64,000 bases of DNA, taken from contig JAEDCQ010000008.1 in assembly GCA_016294075.1 (NCBI GenBank), positions 1 to 64,000 of the forward strand, in the 5' to 3' direction. The stretch is from Lachnospiraceae bacterium. GTDB lineage: Bacteria > Bacillota > Clostridia > Lachnospirales > Lachnospiraceae. This document shows positions 7,954 to 16,807 of the stretch, in pieces. How positions within the stretch are numbered: the stretch's first letter is position 1; the number at the start of each line of letters is the position of its first letter. The notes beneath the pieces were generated by a model. The model ran no database searches. It was given only the letters and a program-made list of their open reading frames with translations, and was not told the origin of the DNA. A program made the position numbers and the translations under genes.

Positions 7954-8486
7954 TTTCAAAAACATATGGAGACGCCCTGTTTACGTTAGCGGTTGAGGAA
8001 AACAAGACGGATGAACTGGTTGAGGAAATTTCCCAGCTTTTGGATATTCTTAAAAAAGAAGAGGATTTTTCCAAACTGATGAATCATCCCCGTATACCGG
8101 TAGAAGAAAAGACGACTCTTGTAAAAGAGATATTTACCGGACGTATCAGTGACGAGCTTGTAGGATTTCTTATCCTTGTGGTAACAAAAGGGCGTTACTT
8201 TGCTATTAATGATATTTTAGAATATTTTCTGGACAGTGCGAAGGAATTCAAAGGAATCGGTGTTGCATATGTTACGACGCCGATGGAATTGAATGAGGAC
8301 CAGAAAAAAGCGGTAGAAGAAAAACTTCTATCGACGACTCAATATAAAGAGATGGAGATGCATTATATAATTGGACCGGAGTTGATTGGCGGTATGCAGA
8401 TCAGAATAAAGGACCGTGTTGTGGACAGCAGTATCCGGACTAAAATTCTGAAGATGCAGCAGAACTTAATGCAAATCCAGCTATAA
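7941..8486 (+). CDS. atpH: F0F1 ATP synthase subunit delta
   Basis: A 181-residue soluble subunit linking the b stalk to the top of the alpha/beta hexamer. The opening MAKLISKTYGDALF and the C-terminal IGPELIGGMQIRIKDRVVDSS are typical of the family. It begins inside the end of atpF and is followed by atpA. Confidence 0.94.
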   Translation: MAKLISKTYGDALFTLAVEENKTDELVEEISQLLDILKKEEDFSKLMNHPRIPVEEKTTLVKEIFTGRISDELVGFLILVVTKGRYFAINDILEYFLDSAKEFKGIGVAYVTTPMELNEDQKKAVEEKLLSTTQYKEMEMHYIIGPELIGGMQIRIKDRVVDSSIRTKILKMQQNLMQIQL

Positions 8487-8538
8487 TGAATCAGTTCTGC
8501 CGATGAATCTTGGCAGAATAAAGAAAGGAAACAGATCC

Positions 8539-10044
8539 ATGAATTTAAGACCAGAAGAAATAAGTTCAGTGATTAAGGATCAGATTAAGAGATATGCGGG
8601 TGAACTTGAGGTTTCGGAAGTAGGAACCGTTATTCAGGTTGCAGATGGTATTGCCCGTGTTCACGGCTTGGAAAATGCAATGCAGGGCGAATTACTGGAA
8701 TTCCCCGGAGAAATCTACGGAATGGTGTTAAACCTGGAAGAAGATAATGTTGGTGCTGTTTTATTGGGAAACAGTAAAAACATTAATGAGGGAGACCTGG
8801 TTAAAACTACGGGACGTGTTGTAGAGGTGCCGGTCGGAGATGCTTTGCTTGGAAGAGTAGTAAACGCTCTTGGTCAGCCAATTGATGGTAAGGGTCCGAT
8901 TCAGACTGATAAATTCCGTCAGATTGAGAGAGTTGCATCCGGTGTTATTACCAGAAAATCTGTAAGTGTACCGTTGCAGACCGGTATTAAAGCAATTGAT
9001 TCCATGGTTCCGATTGGAAGGGGACAGCGTGAGTTGATTATCGGTGACCGTCAGACAGGTAAGACTGCGATTGCAATTGATACAATCATTAATCAAAAAG
9101 GACAGAACGTAAAATGTATATATGTTGCCATCGGACAGAAAGCATCTACCATTGCCAACATCGTTAAAACATTAGAAGAATTTGGTGCTATGGCATACAC
9201 GACTGTTGTTGTTTCTACAGCCAGTGAGCTTGCACCATTACAGTATATTGCACCGTACTCAGGATGTGCAATCGGTGAAGAGTGGATGGAAAACGGAGAA
9301 GATGTATTAGTTATCTATGATGACTTAAGTAAACATGCTATGGCATACCGTACCCTCTCCTTACTTCTTAAAAGACCGCCGGGACGTGAAGCATATCCGG
9401 GTGATGTATTCTATCTGCATTCCAGATTGTTGGAGCGTGCGGCAAGAATGAGTGACGAATATGGCGGAGGTTCATTAACGGCACTTCCGATAATTGAGAC
9501 GCAGGCAGGTGACGTATCGGCATATATTCCGACAAACGTTATTTCCATTACAGACGGTCAGATTTATTTGGAAACAGAAATGTTTAATGCCGGTTTCCGC
9601 CCGGCTGTTAATGCCGGTCTGAGTGTATCCCGTGTAGGCGGTTCCGCACAGATTAAAGCAATGAAAAAAATTGCAGGACCGATTCGTACAGAGCTTGCTC
9701 AGTATCGTGAATTGGCGGCATTCGCACAGTTTGGCTCCGAATTGGATGCTGATACAAAGGAAAAATTAGATCAGGGTGAGAGGATTAAAGAAATCTTAAA
9801 GCAGCCTCAGTATCAGCCGATGCCGGTTCAGTATCAGGTAATTATTATTTATGCTGCAACCAGAAAGTACCTGCTTTCTGTACCTGTCGAGGATATTACA
9901 AGATACGAAAAAGAACTTTTTGCATTCATTGATACAAAGTATCCCGAAATACCCGAAGCGATTGCCAAGCAGAAGGAAATTACGGAAGAAACAGAAGAAT
10001 TGTTAAAGAAAGCATTTGTTGAATTCGGAGAAAAGTTTAACTAA
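8539..10044 (+). CDS. atpA: F0F1 ATP synthase subunit alpha
   Basis: A 501-residue non-catalytic nucleotide-binding subunit. The P-loop GDRQTGKTA (169-177) is intact, as is the signature PGREAYPGDVFYLHSRLLERAA. A longer reading from 8503 is possible, but AAAGGAA sits about 8 nt before the ATG at 8539 and that start gives the usual length. It assembles with beta as an alternating hexamer. Confidence 0.97.
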   Translation: MNLRPEEISSVIKDQIKRYAGELEVSEVGTVIQVADGIARVHGLENAMQGELLEFPGEIYGMVLNLEEDNVGAVLLGNSKNINEGDLVKTTGRVVEVPVGDALLGRVVNALGQPIDGKGPIQTDKFRQIERVASGVITRKSVSVPLQTGIKAIDSMVPIGRGQRELIIGDRQTGKTAIAIDTIINQKGQNVKCIYVAIGQKASTIANIVKTLEEFGAMAYTTVVVSTASELAPLQYIAPYSGCAIGEEWMENGEDVLVIYDDLSKHAMAYRTLSLLLKRPPGREAYPGDVFYLHSRLLERAARMSDEYGGGSLTALPIIETQAGDVSAYIPTNVISITDGQIYLETEMFNAGFRPAVNAGLSVSRVGGSAQIKAMKKIAGPIRTELAQYRELAAFAQFGSELDADTKEKLDQGERIKEILKQPQYQPMPVQYQVIIIYAATRKYLLSVPVEDITRYEKELFAFIDTKYPEIPEAIAKQKEITEETEELLKKAFVEFGEKFN

Positions 10045-10067
10045 GAGATTGGAAAAGGTGATATGAT

Positions 10068-10964
10068 ATGGCGTCAATGAGAGATATCAAAAGACGTAAG
10101 GGCAGTATCCAAAGTACCCAGCAAATCACGAAGGCCATGAAATTAGTCTCTACTGTAAAGCTTCAGAGGTCCAAGCAGCATGCTATGGACGCACGGGGAT
10201 ATTTTTCATATATGTATCGTACCGTGCAGTCAATGTTAGCAAAAGCGGGAACAATCAAACATCCCTATATTACCCCTCAGGAAAGCGGTAAAAAAGCAGT
10301 AATCATGATTACAGGTAATCGCGGTCTTGCAGGAGGGTATAACTCTAATGTAATTAAGTTAATAACAAGAGGTAATCTTAAAAAAGAGGATTTGATTATT
10401 TACACGCTTGGCTCAAAAGGTAGAGAAGCAATGGCAAGATATGGCTATGAGCTGGCAGAAGATTATTCACAGATGATTGACGAACCGGAATATGTGGATG
10501 CCATGAGGCTGAGTGCCAATCTTCTGAATGCCTTTAAAAAAGGTGAAATTGGAGAAATATACCTTGCGTACACACATTTTAAAAATACGGTTGTTCATGA
10601 ACCTGTTCTGATGAAACTGTTGCCGGTGGAAGCAAGTTCTGAAAAGGAAAGCTTTGCAGAAAATATGGCTGTAGAGAGTGGTGATAAAACCGGTGTGGCA
10701 GATGATGTTCCGATGAATTTTGAACCGCAGGAACAGGAAGCATTGGATTTAATTATTCCGAAGTATGTAACAAGCCTTATATATGGCGGCATGGTAGAAT
10801 CTGTCGCCAGTGAGAACGGAGCCAGAATGCAGGCAATGGATTCTGCAACGAGTAACGCGGAGGAATTGGTTGGTAAGCTGACTTTACAATATAACCGTGC
10901 ACGTCAGGGTTCTATTACACAGGAATTAACAGAAATTATAGCTGGGGCAAATGCAATCTCCTGA
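10068..10964 (+). CDS. atpG: F0F1 ATP synthase subunit gamma
   Basis: The 298-residue rotor shaft. The conserved N-terminal helix starts MRDIKRRKGSIQSTQQITKAM, with MITGNRGLAGGYNSN in the Rossmann-like domain, and the C-terminal helix has the expected ARQGSITQELTEIIAGANA. An acidic insertion around residues 187-225 (SSEKESFAENMAVESGDK) is slightly longer than in many homologues, which may be lineage-specific. Confidence 0.95.
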   Translation: MASMRDIKRRKGSIQSTQQITKAMKLVSTVKLQRSKQHAMDARGYFSYMYRTVQSMLAKAGTIKHPYITPQESGKKAVIMITGNRGLAGGYNSNVIKLITRGNLKKEDLIIYTLGSKGREAMARYGYELAEDYSQMIDEPEYVDAMRLSANLLNAFKKGEIGEIYLAYTHFKNTVVHEPVLMKLLPVEASSEKESFAENMAVESGDKTGVADDVPMNFEPQEQEALDLIIPKYVTSLIYGGMVESVASENGARMQAMDSATSNAEELVGKLTLQYNRARQGSITQELTEIIAGANAIS

Positions 10965-11015
10965 TGAAGATTGCACTCCACAGTTTGATAATGGAAAATA
11001 GAAAGGAAAACAAAA

Positions 11016-12407
11016 ATGGCAGAAAAGACAATCGGAAAAATTACACAGATTATCGGTGCCGTTCTTGATGTGAAATTTCAGGAAGGTAAGCTTCCGGAAA
11101 TTAACGAAGCAATTAAGATTACGAGAAAAGATAACAGTGTATTGGTTGTAGAAGTATCCCAGCATTTGGGTGATGATACCGTCAGATGTATTGCCATGGG
11201 TCCGACAGACGGTTTGGTAAGAGGAATGGATGCAGAGGCAACAGGTGCACCGATTTCTGTACCGGTCGGTGAAAATACATTGGGAAGAATGTTCAATGTA
11301 TTAGGCGAGCCTATTGATAATCAGCCGGCACCTGAGGTTGAGTATTACGAACCGATTCACAGACCTGCACCGGAATTTGCAGAGCAGGCAACAGAATCAG
11401 AGCTTTTAGAGACAGGTATTAAGGTCGTTGACCTTCTCTGTCCTTATCAAAAGGGTGGTAAAATCGGATTATTCGGTGGTGCAGGTGTAGGAAAGACTGT
11501 ATTGATTCAGGAATTAATTCGTAATATTGCAACGGAGCATGGCGGATATTCGGTATTTACAGGAGTTGGTGAGCGTACCAGAGAGGGAAATGACCTCTAT
11601 TATGAAATGAAGGAATCCGGGGTTATCGATAAGACAACCATGGTGTTCGGTCAGATGAACGAGCCGCCCGGAGCAAGAATGCGTGTTGGTCTTACAGGAC
11701 TAACTATGGCGGAGTATTTCCGTGATAAGGGTGGAAAGGATGTATTATTATTTATTGATAATATCTTCCGTTTTACACAGGCAGGTTCCGAAGTATCTGC
11801 CTTACTCGGACGTATGCCTTCCGCAGTAGGTTATCAGCCGACATTACAGACAGAAATGGGAGCACTTCAGGAGCGTATTACTTCTACAAGAAATGGTTCT
11901 ATCACATCTGTTCAGGCGGTTTATGTGCCTGCGGATGATTTGACGGACCCGGCTCCGGCAACCACATTTGCCCATTTGGATGCAACGACCGTACTTGACC
12001 GTGGTATCGTGGAAATGGGTATTTACCCGGCAGTAGATCCGCTTGGTTCCACTTCCCGTATACTTGACCCGCGTGTGGTTGGGGAAGAGCATTATCAGGT
12101 GGCCAGAGGTGTTCAGGAAATATTACAGAAGTATAAAGAACTTCAGGATATCATTGCAATTTTAGGTATGGATGAATTGTCAGAAGAGGATAAGCTGATA
12201 GTAGCGAGAGCAAGAAGAGTACAGAGATTTTTATCTCAGCCGTTCTTCGTGGCAGAACAGTTTACCGGTACGGAAGGTAAGTATGTTCCCATTCAGGAAA
12301 CGATTCGCGGATTTAAAGAAATTATCGAAGGAAAGCATGATGATATTCCGGAAAGTTATTTCCTTAATGCCGGAACAATTGATGACGTATTAGCCCGCAC
12401 CAAATAA
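11016..12407 (+). CDS. atpD: F0F1 ATP synthase subunit beta
   Basis: The 463-residue catalytic subunit. The P-loop GGAGVGKT (154-161), the GERTREGND loop (185-193), and the LLFIDNIFRFTQAGSEVSALLGRMPSAVGYQ region with the DELSEED-type segment later (GMDELSEED) are all present. AAAGGAA precedes the ATG. It sits 51 bp after atpG and 62 bp before atpC. Confidence 0.98.
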   Translation: MAEKTIGKITQIIGAVLDVKFQEGKLPEINEAIKITRKDNSVLVVEVSQHLGDDTVRCIAMGPTDGLVRGMDAEATGAPISVPVGENTLGRMFNVLGEPIDNQPAPEVEYYEPIHRPAPEFAEQATESELLETGIKVVDLLCPYQKGGKIGLFGGAGVGKTVLIQELIRNIATEHGGYSVFTGVGERTREGNDLYYEMKESGVIDKTTMVFGQMNEPPGARMRVGLTGLTMAEYFRDKGGKDVLLFIDNIFRFTQAGSEVSALLGRMPSAVGYQPTLQTEMGALQERITSTRNGSITSVQAVYVPADDLTDPAPATTFAHLDATTVLDRGIVEMGIYPAVDPLGSTSRILDPRVVGEEHYQVARGVQEILQKYKELQDIIAILGMDELSEEDKLIVARARRVQRFLSQPFFVAEQFTGTEGKYVPIQETIRGFKEIIEGKHDDIPESYFLNAGTIDDVLARTK

Positions 12408-12469
12408 AACGTGTTTATCTGGGGAAGAATGATTTAGATTATTCTTTCAGGGATTATGTAGAGGAAAAT

Positions 12470-12877
12470 ATGGCAGACGAGAATAAAAAATTTGATCTAA
12501 AAATTATCACTCCTGACCGTATGTTTTACGAGGGATGCGCAGAAATGGTAGAGTTTAATACAACGGAAGGAGAAATCGGAATTTATAAGAACCATATTCC
12601 GATGACCGTTATTATTAAACCCGGTATTCTGTCCATTACGGAAGGAGAAGAAGTAAAGCATGCAGCGCTGCATTCCGGATTTGTTGAAATTCTGCAGGAT
12701 AAGGTTACGATTCTTGCAGAAGTTATTGAATGGCCGGATGAGATTGATGAAAAGCGTGCAGAAGCAGCATTAGACAGAGCGCAGGAGCGTATTCGCAATA
12801 AAGATCCAAAAACGGATATGGCACGTGCAGAAACTGCGCTTCTTCGTGCTATGGCACGAATTAATGTTTTAAAATAA
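12470..12877 (+). CDS. atpC: F0F1 ATP synthase subunit epsilon
   Basis: A 135-residue subunit with an N-terminal beta sandwich (ending near residue 88) and a C-terminal helical pair (EKRAEAALDRAQERI and RAETALLRAMARIN) that can insert into F1 as an inhibitory arm. It closes the operon; a very strong hairpin follows 23 bp after the stop. Confidence 0.94.
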   Translation: MADENKKFDLKIITPDRMFYEGCAEMVEFNTTEGEIGIYKNHIPMTVIIKPGILSITEGEEVKHAALHSGFVEILQDKVTILAEVIEWPDEIDEKRAEAALDRAQERIRNKDPKTDMARAETALLRAMARINVLK

Positions 12878-12900
12878 ACAGCCGGAAAAAAGCTAATTCC

Positions 12901-12938
12901 ATATGAGGGGCATCACATTCATGTGATGCCCCTCATAT
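12901..12938. terminator. Perfect 38-bp palindrome after the atp operon
   Basis: An 18-bp perfect stem (12901-12918 with 12921-12938; the arms begin ATATGAGGGGC) closes on a TC centre. Its plus-strand tail lacks a clean T run, while on the minus strand a six-T run lies about 9 nt beyond the stem. It most likely ends or trims the atp transcript, but by strict rules it is only a strong hairpin. Confidence 0.6.
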
Positions 12939-12970
12939 ATTATAACAAGAACCTTTTTAGGAGCATTGTT

Positions 12971-13342
12971 TTGAAAAATGACGTTATTTTACCTTTTTAT
13001 ATGGCATATCCATATCCATATGCTTATGATGAGCAAATGAAGAGAATGCAGGACTTAGAATATTTACAGCAGCTATATCCGAAAGAAGCTAAAAATATCT
13101 TAAAAAAGGTAATGCTTCATCTGGAGCCTATCGATTATTCGGGAAGCTTTTTGTATGATGAGTATCCGGATCAGCTTATGATGTACAGAGTTGTTGCATC
13201 CATTTGGGAGGAGATGAAAAAGGATGCAAAAAATAAAGGAGAACAGTGGAGTAAAGAGAAAGAGATGTGGATGCAGGATATGATTAAGCTGGTACTGTAT
13301 CTGGAAATTTTTAAAAGAAGATGTGATAAAAAATATTACTAA
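12971..13342 (+). CDS. Small conserved-looking hypothetical, Tyr-rich N-terminus
   Basis: I do not recognise this 123-residue protein. It begins with an unusual aromatic stretch (PFYMAYPYPYAYDEQ) followed by a charged, helical body rich in Lys, Glu and Met. The chosen start is TTG at 12971, because AGGAG lies 8 nt before it; an upstream ATG at 12923 falls inside the palindrome and has no ribosome site, and ATG at 13001 is the alternative. No signal peptide or membrane segment is seen. It lies between the atp operon and a large membrane-anchored protein and may be transcribed by read-through. Confidence 0.65.
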   Translation: MKNDVILPFYMAYPYPYAYDEQMKRMQDLEYLQQLYPKEAKNILKKVMLHLEPIDYSGSFLYDEYPDQLMMYRVVASIWEEMKKDAKNKGEQWSKEKEMWMQDMIKLVLYLEIFKRRCDKKYY

Positions 13343-13377
13343 GGGATAATGGAATTGGGAGAAGTTTCAGAATGTTG

Positions 13378-13406
13378 TTGTGAAAAAAAGAAAAAAACAG
13401 TACACT
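13378..13406 (+). promoter_or_regulatory. Possible sigma-A promoter
   Basis: TTGTGA (13378-13383), a 17-bp A-rich spacer and TACACT (13401-13406), 37 bp before the ATG of the 858-residue protein. Confidence 0.45.
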
Positions 13407-13442
13407 AGAAGAGATGGGAATATACATTGAAGGAAAGAAATT

Positions 13443-16019
13443 ATGAATAGAAACTGGATTAGATATATTGTTATCATAGTAGTGTTTATTGCAGCGCTGT
13501 TTATTTTTTCTATTGTTTTGAATCAGGGAAATACGGATATGACAATGGAAATGCCCCCGGCATCTCTGCCGACAGCCTGTGTGTTTATTGAGGAACAGAA
13601 GGTAAATGAGATGCATGGATATGTGCAGCGTATGGAAGCAGACTCAATACGTGATGTACTGACTCCAATCGGAGAGGATAGAAAAATTTTCTTGCAGATT
13701 GATTTATACGGACAGAAATTACAGGAAATCAGATACGAGGTCAGGAGTATTGACGGAGAGCGATTGATAGAAGATTCCCGTGTGACGGATTATGTTAAGT
13801 CAGATGATGCAGTGACTGCTGCAGTAAGCCTAAAAGACTTAATCAGCGAAAATAAAGAATACAATTTCATTTTAATCCTGACTTTAAACGACGGAAGAGA
13901 AGTCTATTATTATACCAGGGTAATCCAGTGTGATAATTCCCTGACTTCGGCAAAGCTGGGCTTTGTTTCGGATTTTCATAGAAAAACCTTTGATAAAGAG
14001 GCGGCAAAGGAATTGGCACTTTATCTGGAACCCGGTTCTGAGGGTGATAATACGAATTTTGGTAACGTGGATATTCATAGTAACCTGAACCAGGTAAGCT
14101 GGGGGAATATGGATATTAACGAAATAAGTGAGCCGTCAATCAGCATATGTGAACTGAGTCAGAATATGGCATCTGTCAGACTGGAATCGATTGTACAGGT
14201 TAAAAACGGGAAAAATACAAGTTTATATCGGATTGCGGAGTTTTACCGGATACGATATACAAAGGAACGATTTTATCTCTTAAATTTTAATCGTACAATG
14301 GAAGAAATTTTTTCAATGGAAAAAAACTCCTTTGCCAATGATAAAATTGTCCTTGGCATTCAAAAGGAGAATATTAAAATAGCAGAAAGTGATGGCGGGG
14401 ATATTCTGGCATTTGTCAATGCAGGAAGGCTTTATTGCTATAATGTATCCGAAAATAAACTCGCGCAGCTATATGCTTTTTTTGATGATGATAATTTCGA
14501 TGCCCGGACATATTATAATATGTCAGACATAAAAATTCTGGATGTGGAGGAAAACGGTAATGTATCCTTTATGGTGTATGGATATATGAATCGAGGAACT
14601 CATGAGGGAGAAGTCGGAATTGAAGTATCATATTACAATAGTTTATTAAATACGATTGAGGAGCAGATTTTCATTTCTTATGACAAATCACCACAGATTC
14701 TTATGAGTGATTTGGAAAAACTGTCTTATAGGAACAGAAAGAATGAATTGTTTCTATTTATGGATGCTGCTATTTATAAGGTCGGAATTGACTCGAAGGA
14801 ATGCACGGGCATTGTTACCGGACTGAATGAAGAGAACTTCTATGTGTCCGAAAGTAATATGATGGCTGTGTGGCAGGATGACAATGAGAAACCGGCGGCA
14901 AAGAGCCTGACGTTAATGAATCTAAATACCGAAGAAATGATGCGTATTGCAGCTTCACAGGATGAATATTGTAAAGCAATCGGTTTCATGAACGAGGATA
15001 TAATCTATGGCCTTGTAAATGAAAATGATATAAGTGTTGACAGCTTTGGAACATATATCATTCCGATGAAAGAATTAATCATACAGGCTCAGGACGGGAA
15101 GAAGCTTAAAAACTATCGTAACGAAGATATCTATATTCTGGAAGGGGAAATAAACGGAAATCAGTTAAATCTTAAAAGAGCAAAAGGGTCTCGTAATGAG
15201 GGCGAAGACAAAGAAACTGACGGAATGAATGAATTTGTGCCCTTGGAACTGACTCCTGCAACGGATGATCAGATTACCAGTAATATGGAGGAAGAAGAAG
15301 GGACAAATAAAATAGCAGCCGCAGTTACCGATTTGTTTGAGACAATCCAACAGATTGAGTTAAAAAAGGAAATAGATGTAAAGGCATTGAAATTTTTGAC
15401 TCCTAAAGAAGTCATGTATGAAGGGGCAAGAAGCCTTACGTTGGAGCCGGGAAATATCTCAAACCGTTATTATGTATATACAAAAGGAAGACTGTCAGAT
15501 ATATATTCTGACCCCGGCAAAGCAGTATTATATGCATATGATAATGCCGGTACGGTTTTGGATGACCGCGGGAATGAAATATACCGTCGTGGAGAGCTGG
15601 TTGCTCGAAACCAGATTATGGCAATTAAGGAAGCAGCAGTAACGGAGGAAAAAAATTCTCTGGCAGTCTGTCTGGATACTATTCTTCAATATGAGGGAAT
15701 TTCCAGAAATACGGAATTTATGCTGGAACAGGGGCAGAGCACAAAGGAAATTCTGCAAAATAATTTAAAGGACTGTATCATATTGAATATGAAGGGCTGC
15801 ACATTGGATGCCATGTTGTATTATGTTAATCAGGATATCCCGGTGCTTGCATTAAAGGATGCACAAACGGCTGTGTTGATAATCGGATTTAATCAGCAGA
15901 ATGTGGTGCTTATGGACCCCGAAAACGGTAAGATTTATAAAAAAGGGCTTAATGATTCGAGAGAGATGTTTGAAGAGAATGGTAATTGCTTTATGACCTA
16001 TGCGGCAGTCAGTAAATAA
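13443..16019 (+). CDS. Membrane-anchored extracellular protein with degenerate C39-like C-terminus
   Basis: An 858-residue protein with one N-terminal membrane helix (about 7-27) and a large predicted extracellular part. Residues about 30-700 hold beta-rich, propeller-like sequence with no family I can name. The last 125 residues resemble a papain-like C39 peptidase fold: Cys743 starts a CLDTILQYEGI helix as the catalytic cysteine helix does, and GFNQQNVVLMDPENGK resembles the HYVVVxGYxxxxVxxxDP strand region. The expected histidine position reads Thr809, so peptidase activity is doubtful. AAGGAA precedes the ATG. It could bind or scaffold peptides at the surface; that is inference. Confidence 0.7.
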   Translation: MNRNWIRYIVIIVVFIAALFIFSIVLNQGNTDMTMEMPPASLPTACVFIEEQKVNEMHGYVQRMEADSIRDVLTPIGEDRKIFLQIDLYGQKLQEIRYEVRSIDGERLIEDSRVTDYVKSDDAVTAAVSLKDLISENKEYNFILILTLNDGREVYYYTRVIQCDNSLTSAKLGFVSDFHRKTFDKEAAKELALYLEPGSEGDNTNFGNVDIHSNLNQVSWGNMDINEISEPSISICELSQNMASVRLESIVQVKNGKNTSLYRIAEFYRIRYTKERFYLLNFNRTMEEIFSMEKNSFANDKIVLGIQKENIKIAESDGGDILAFVNAGRLYCYNVSENKLAQLYAFFDDDNFDARTYYNMSDIKILDVEENGNVSFMVYGYMNRGTHEGEVGIEVSYYNSLLNTIEEQIFISYDKSPQILMSDLEKLSYRNRKNELFLFMDAAIYKVGIDSKECTGIVTGLNEENFYVSESNMMAVWQDDNEKPAAKSLTLMNLNTEEMMRIAASQDEYCKAIGFMNEDIIYGLVNENDISVDSFGTYIIPMKELIIQAQDGKKLKNYRNEDIYILEGEINGNQLNLKRAKGSRNEGEDKETDGMNEFVPLELTPATDDQITSNMEEEEGTNKIAAAVTDLFETIQQIELKKEIDVKALKFLTPKEVMYEGARSLTLEPGNISNRYYVYTKGRLSDIYSDPGKAVLYAYDNAGTVLDDRGNEIYRRGELVARNQIMAIKEAAVTEEKNSLAVCLDTILQYEGISRNTEFMLEQGQSTKEILQNNLKDCIILNMKGCTLDAMLYYVNQDIPVLALKDAQTAVLIIGFNQQNVVLMDPENGKIYKKGLNDSREMFEENGNCFMTYAAVSK

Positions 16020-16032
16020 ATACTGACTGCCG
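16003..16032. terminator. Terminator between convergent genes
   Basis: A perfect 12-bp stem (CGGCAGTCAGTA with its complement) and six-base loop overlap the stop codon of the 858-residue gene. A T-rich tail follows. The convergent queT gene ends 20 bp further on. Confidence 0.7.
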
Positions 16033-16051
16033 TTTATAATATTTCTCTGTT

Positions 16052-16537
16052 TTATTGTATCGGAAAGAGTATTTGTTTGTATTTTGTAAGAGCGGTCAAC
16101 AATAACATACCCAATATTCCGCATGAAATGACTTCACCTATCGTCACAGTAATAAATGAGAACCAGATAGGTTGTATGCCATACGCATAGAAAAGTACAA
16201 CGGGAACAATCAGTGCATTTGATAAGACAGGACCAACCGGGGCAAGCCACTTATTTTTCCGCAACAGATGTGTTGCGATGGCACCAATCAAGGTTGCAAT
16301 GCTTCCGAAAATAATGTCTAACAGTGCACATCCTGTCAGGATATTGCTTAGAAGACATCCGATAAAAAGTCCGGGTATGGCGGCAGGTGTAAAATAGGGA
16401 AGAATACAGAGACTTTCCGAGAAACGGACCTGTACGGCATAATTTGCGAGCCCAAGTGAATTGGCAAAAAAAGTCAATACGACATAGAGTGCGGCAATTA
16501 TTGCCGCTTGTGTGAGGTAGGTAACATTTTTTCTCAT
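16052..16537 (-). CDS. queT: QueT-type queuosine precursor transporter (ECF S component)
   Basis: A 161-residue membrane protein with five or six helices, matching the QueT family, substrate-specific components of energy-coupling factor transporters for preQ1/preQ0-like queuosine precursors. Family features are the opening LTQAAIIAALYVVLTF, then VQVRFSESLCILPYFTPAAIPGLFIGC and a terminal GEVISC segment. ATG at 16537 has AAGGAG 7 nt upstream; a longer reading from 16585 would run through the leader hairpin. No energising EcfA/EcfT genes are nearby, as expected for a shared module. Function rests on family similarity. Confidence 0.88.
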   Translation of the reverse strand: MRKNVTYLTQAAIIAALYVVLTFFANSLGLANYAVQVRFSESLCILPYFTPAAIPGLFIGCLLSNILTGCALLDIIFGSIATLIGAIATHLLRKNKWLAPVGPVLSNALIVPVVLFYAYGIQPIWFSFITVTIGEVISCGILGMLLLTALTKYKQILFPIQ

Positions 16538-16543
16538 TTTGAT

Positions 16544-16590
16544 TCTCCTTAGTTTTGTTTTACGTGTGGATGGTTTCGAACACACGGTTT
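16544..16590 (-). promoter_or_regulatory. Candidate preQ1-I-like riboswitch in the queT leader
   Basis: In the minus-strand leader a 6-bp stem (CGTGTG with CACACG) closes a 12-nt loop starting UUCGAAACC, followed by an A-rich tail (UAAAACAAAACUAAGGAG) that runs into the ribosome site. This layout, a small hairpin plus A-rich tail ending in the Shine-Dalgarno, is that of preQ1-I aptamers, and the gene downstream is a queuosine precursor transporter. The loop does not match the consensus at every position and I could not confirm the pseudoknot pairing. Confidence 0.5.
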
Positions 16591-16615
16591 TGCTATGAAG
16601 TACATAACGCTGTCA

Positions 16616-16643
16616 AGTATACCATTTGTTTTTCAAATGTCAA
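16616..16643 (-). promoter_or_regulatory. Promoter of queT
   Basis: Reading the minus strand, TTGACA (16638-16643), a 16-bp spacer and TATACT (16616-16621) precede the queT leader. Confidence 0.65.
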
Positions 16644-16807
16644 GAACAAATGAGCCCCATACATACTGTATTTATGAATTCTTTGTGAAATTTAGATTTC
16701 TTTCATTATTATAAATAAAAAAGGCGTGATATACTATATAAGGATTTTCTAAATAAAGTAGGAAATTTATATTGATACATAGTCTGAGTGAAATAGGGTG
16801 GATAAAC

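Noticed and set aside
12923..12970. Upstream ATG extension of the Tyr-rich orphan
   Set aside because: It begins inside the palindrome and has no ribosome site; TTG at 12971 is better spaced.
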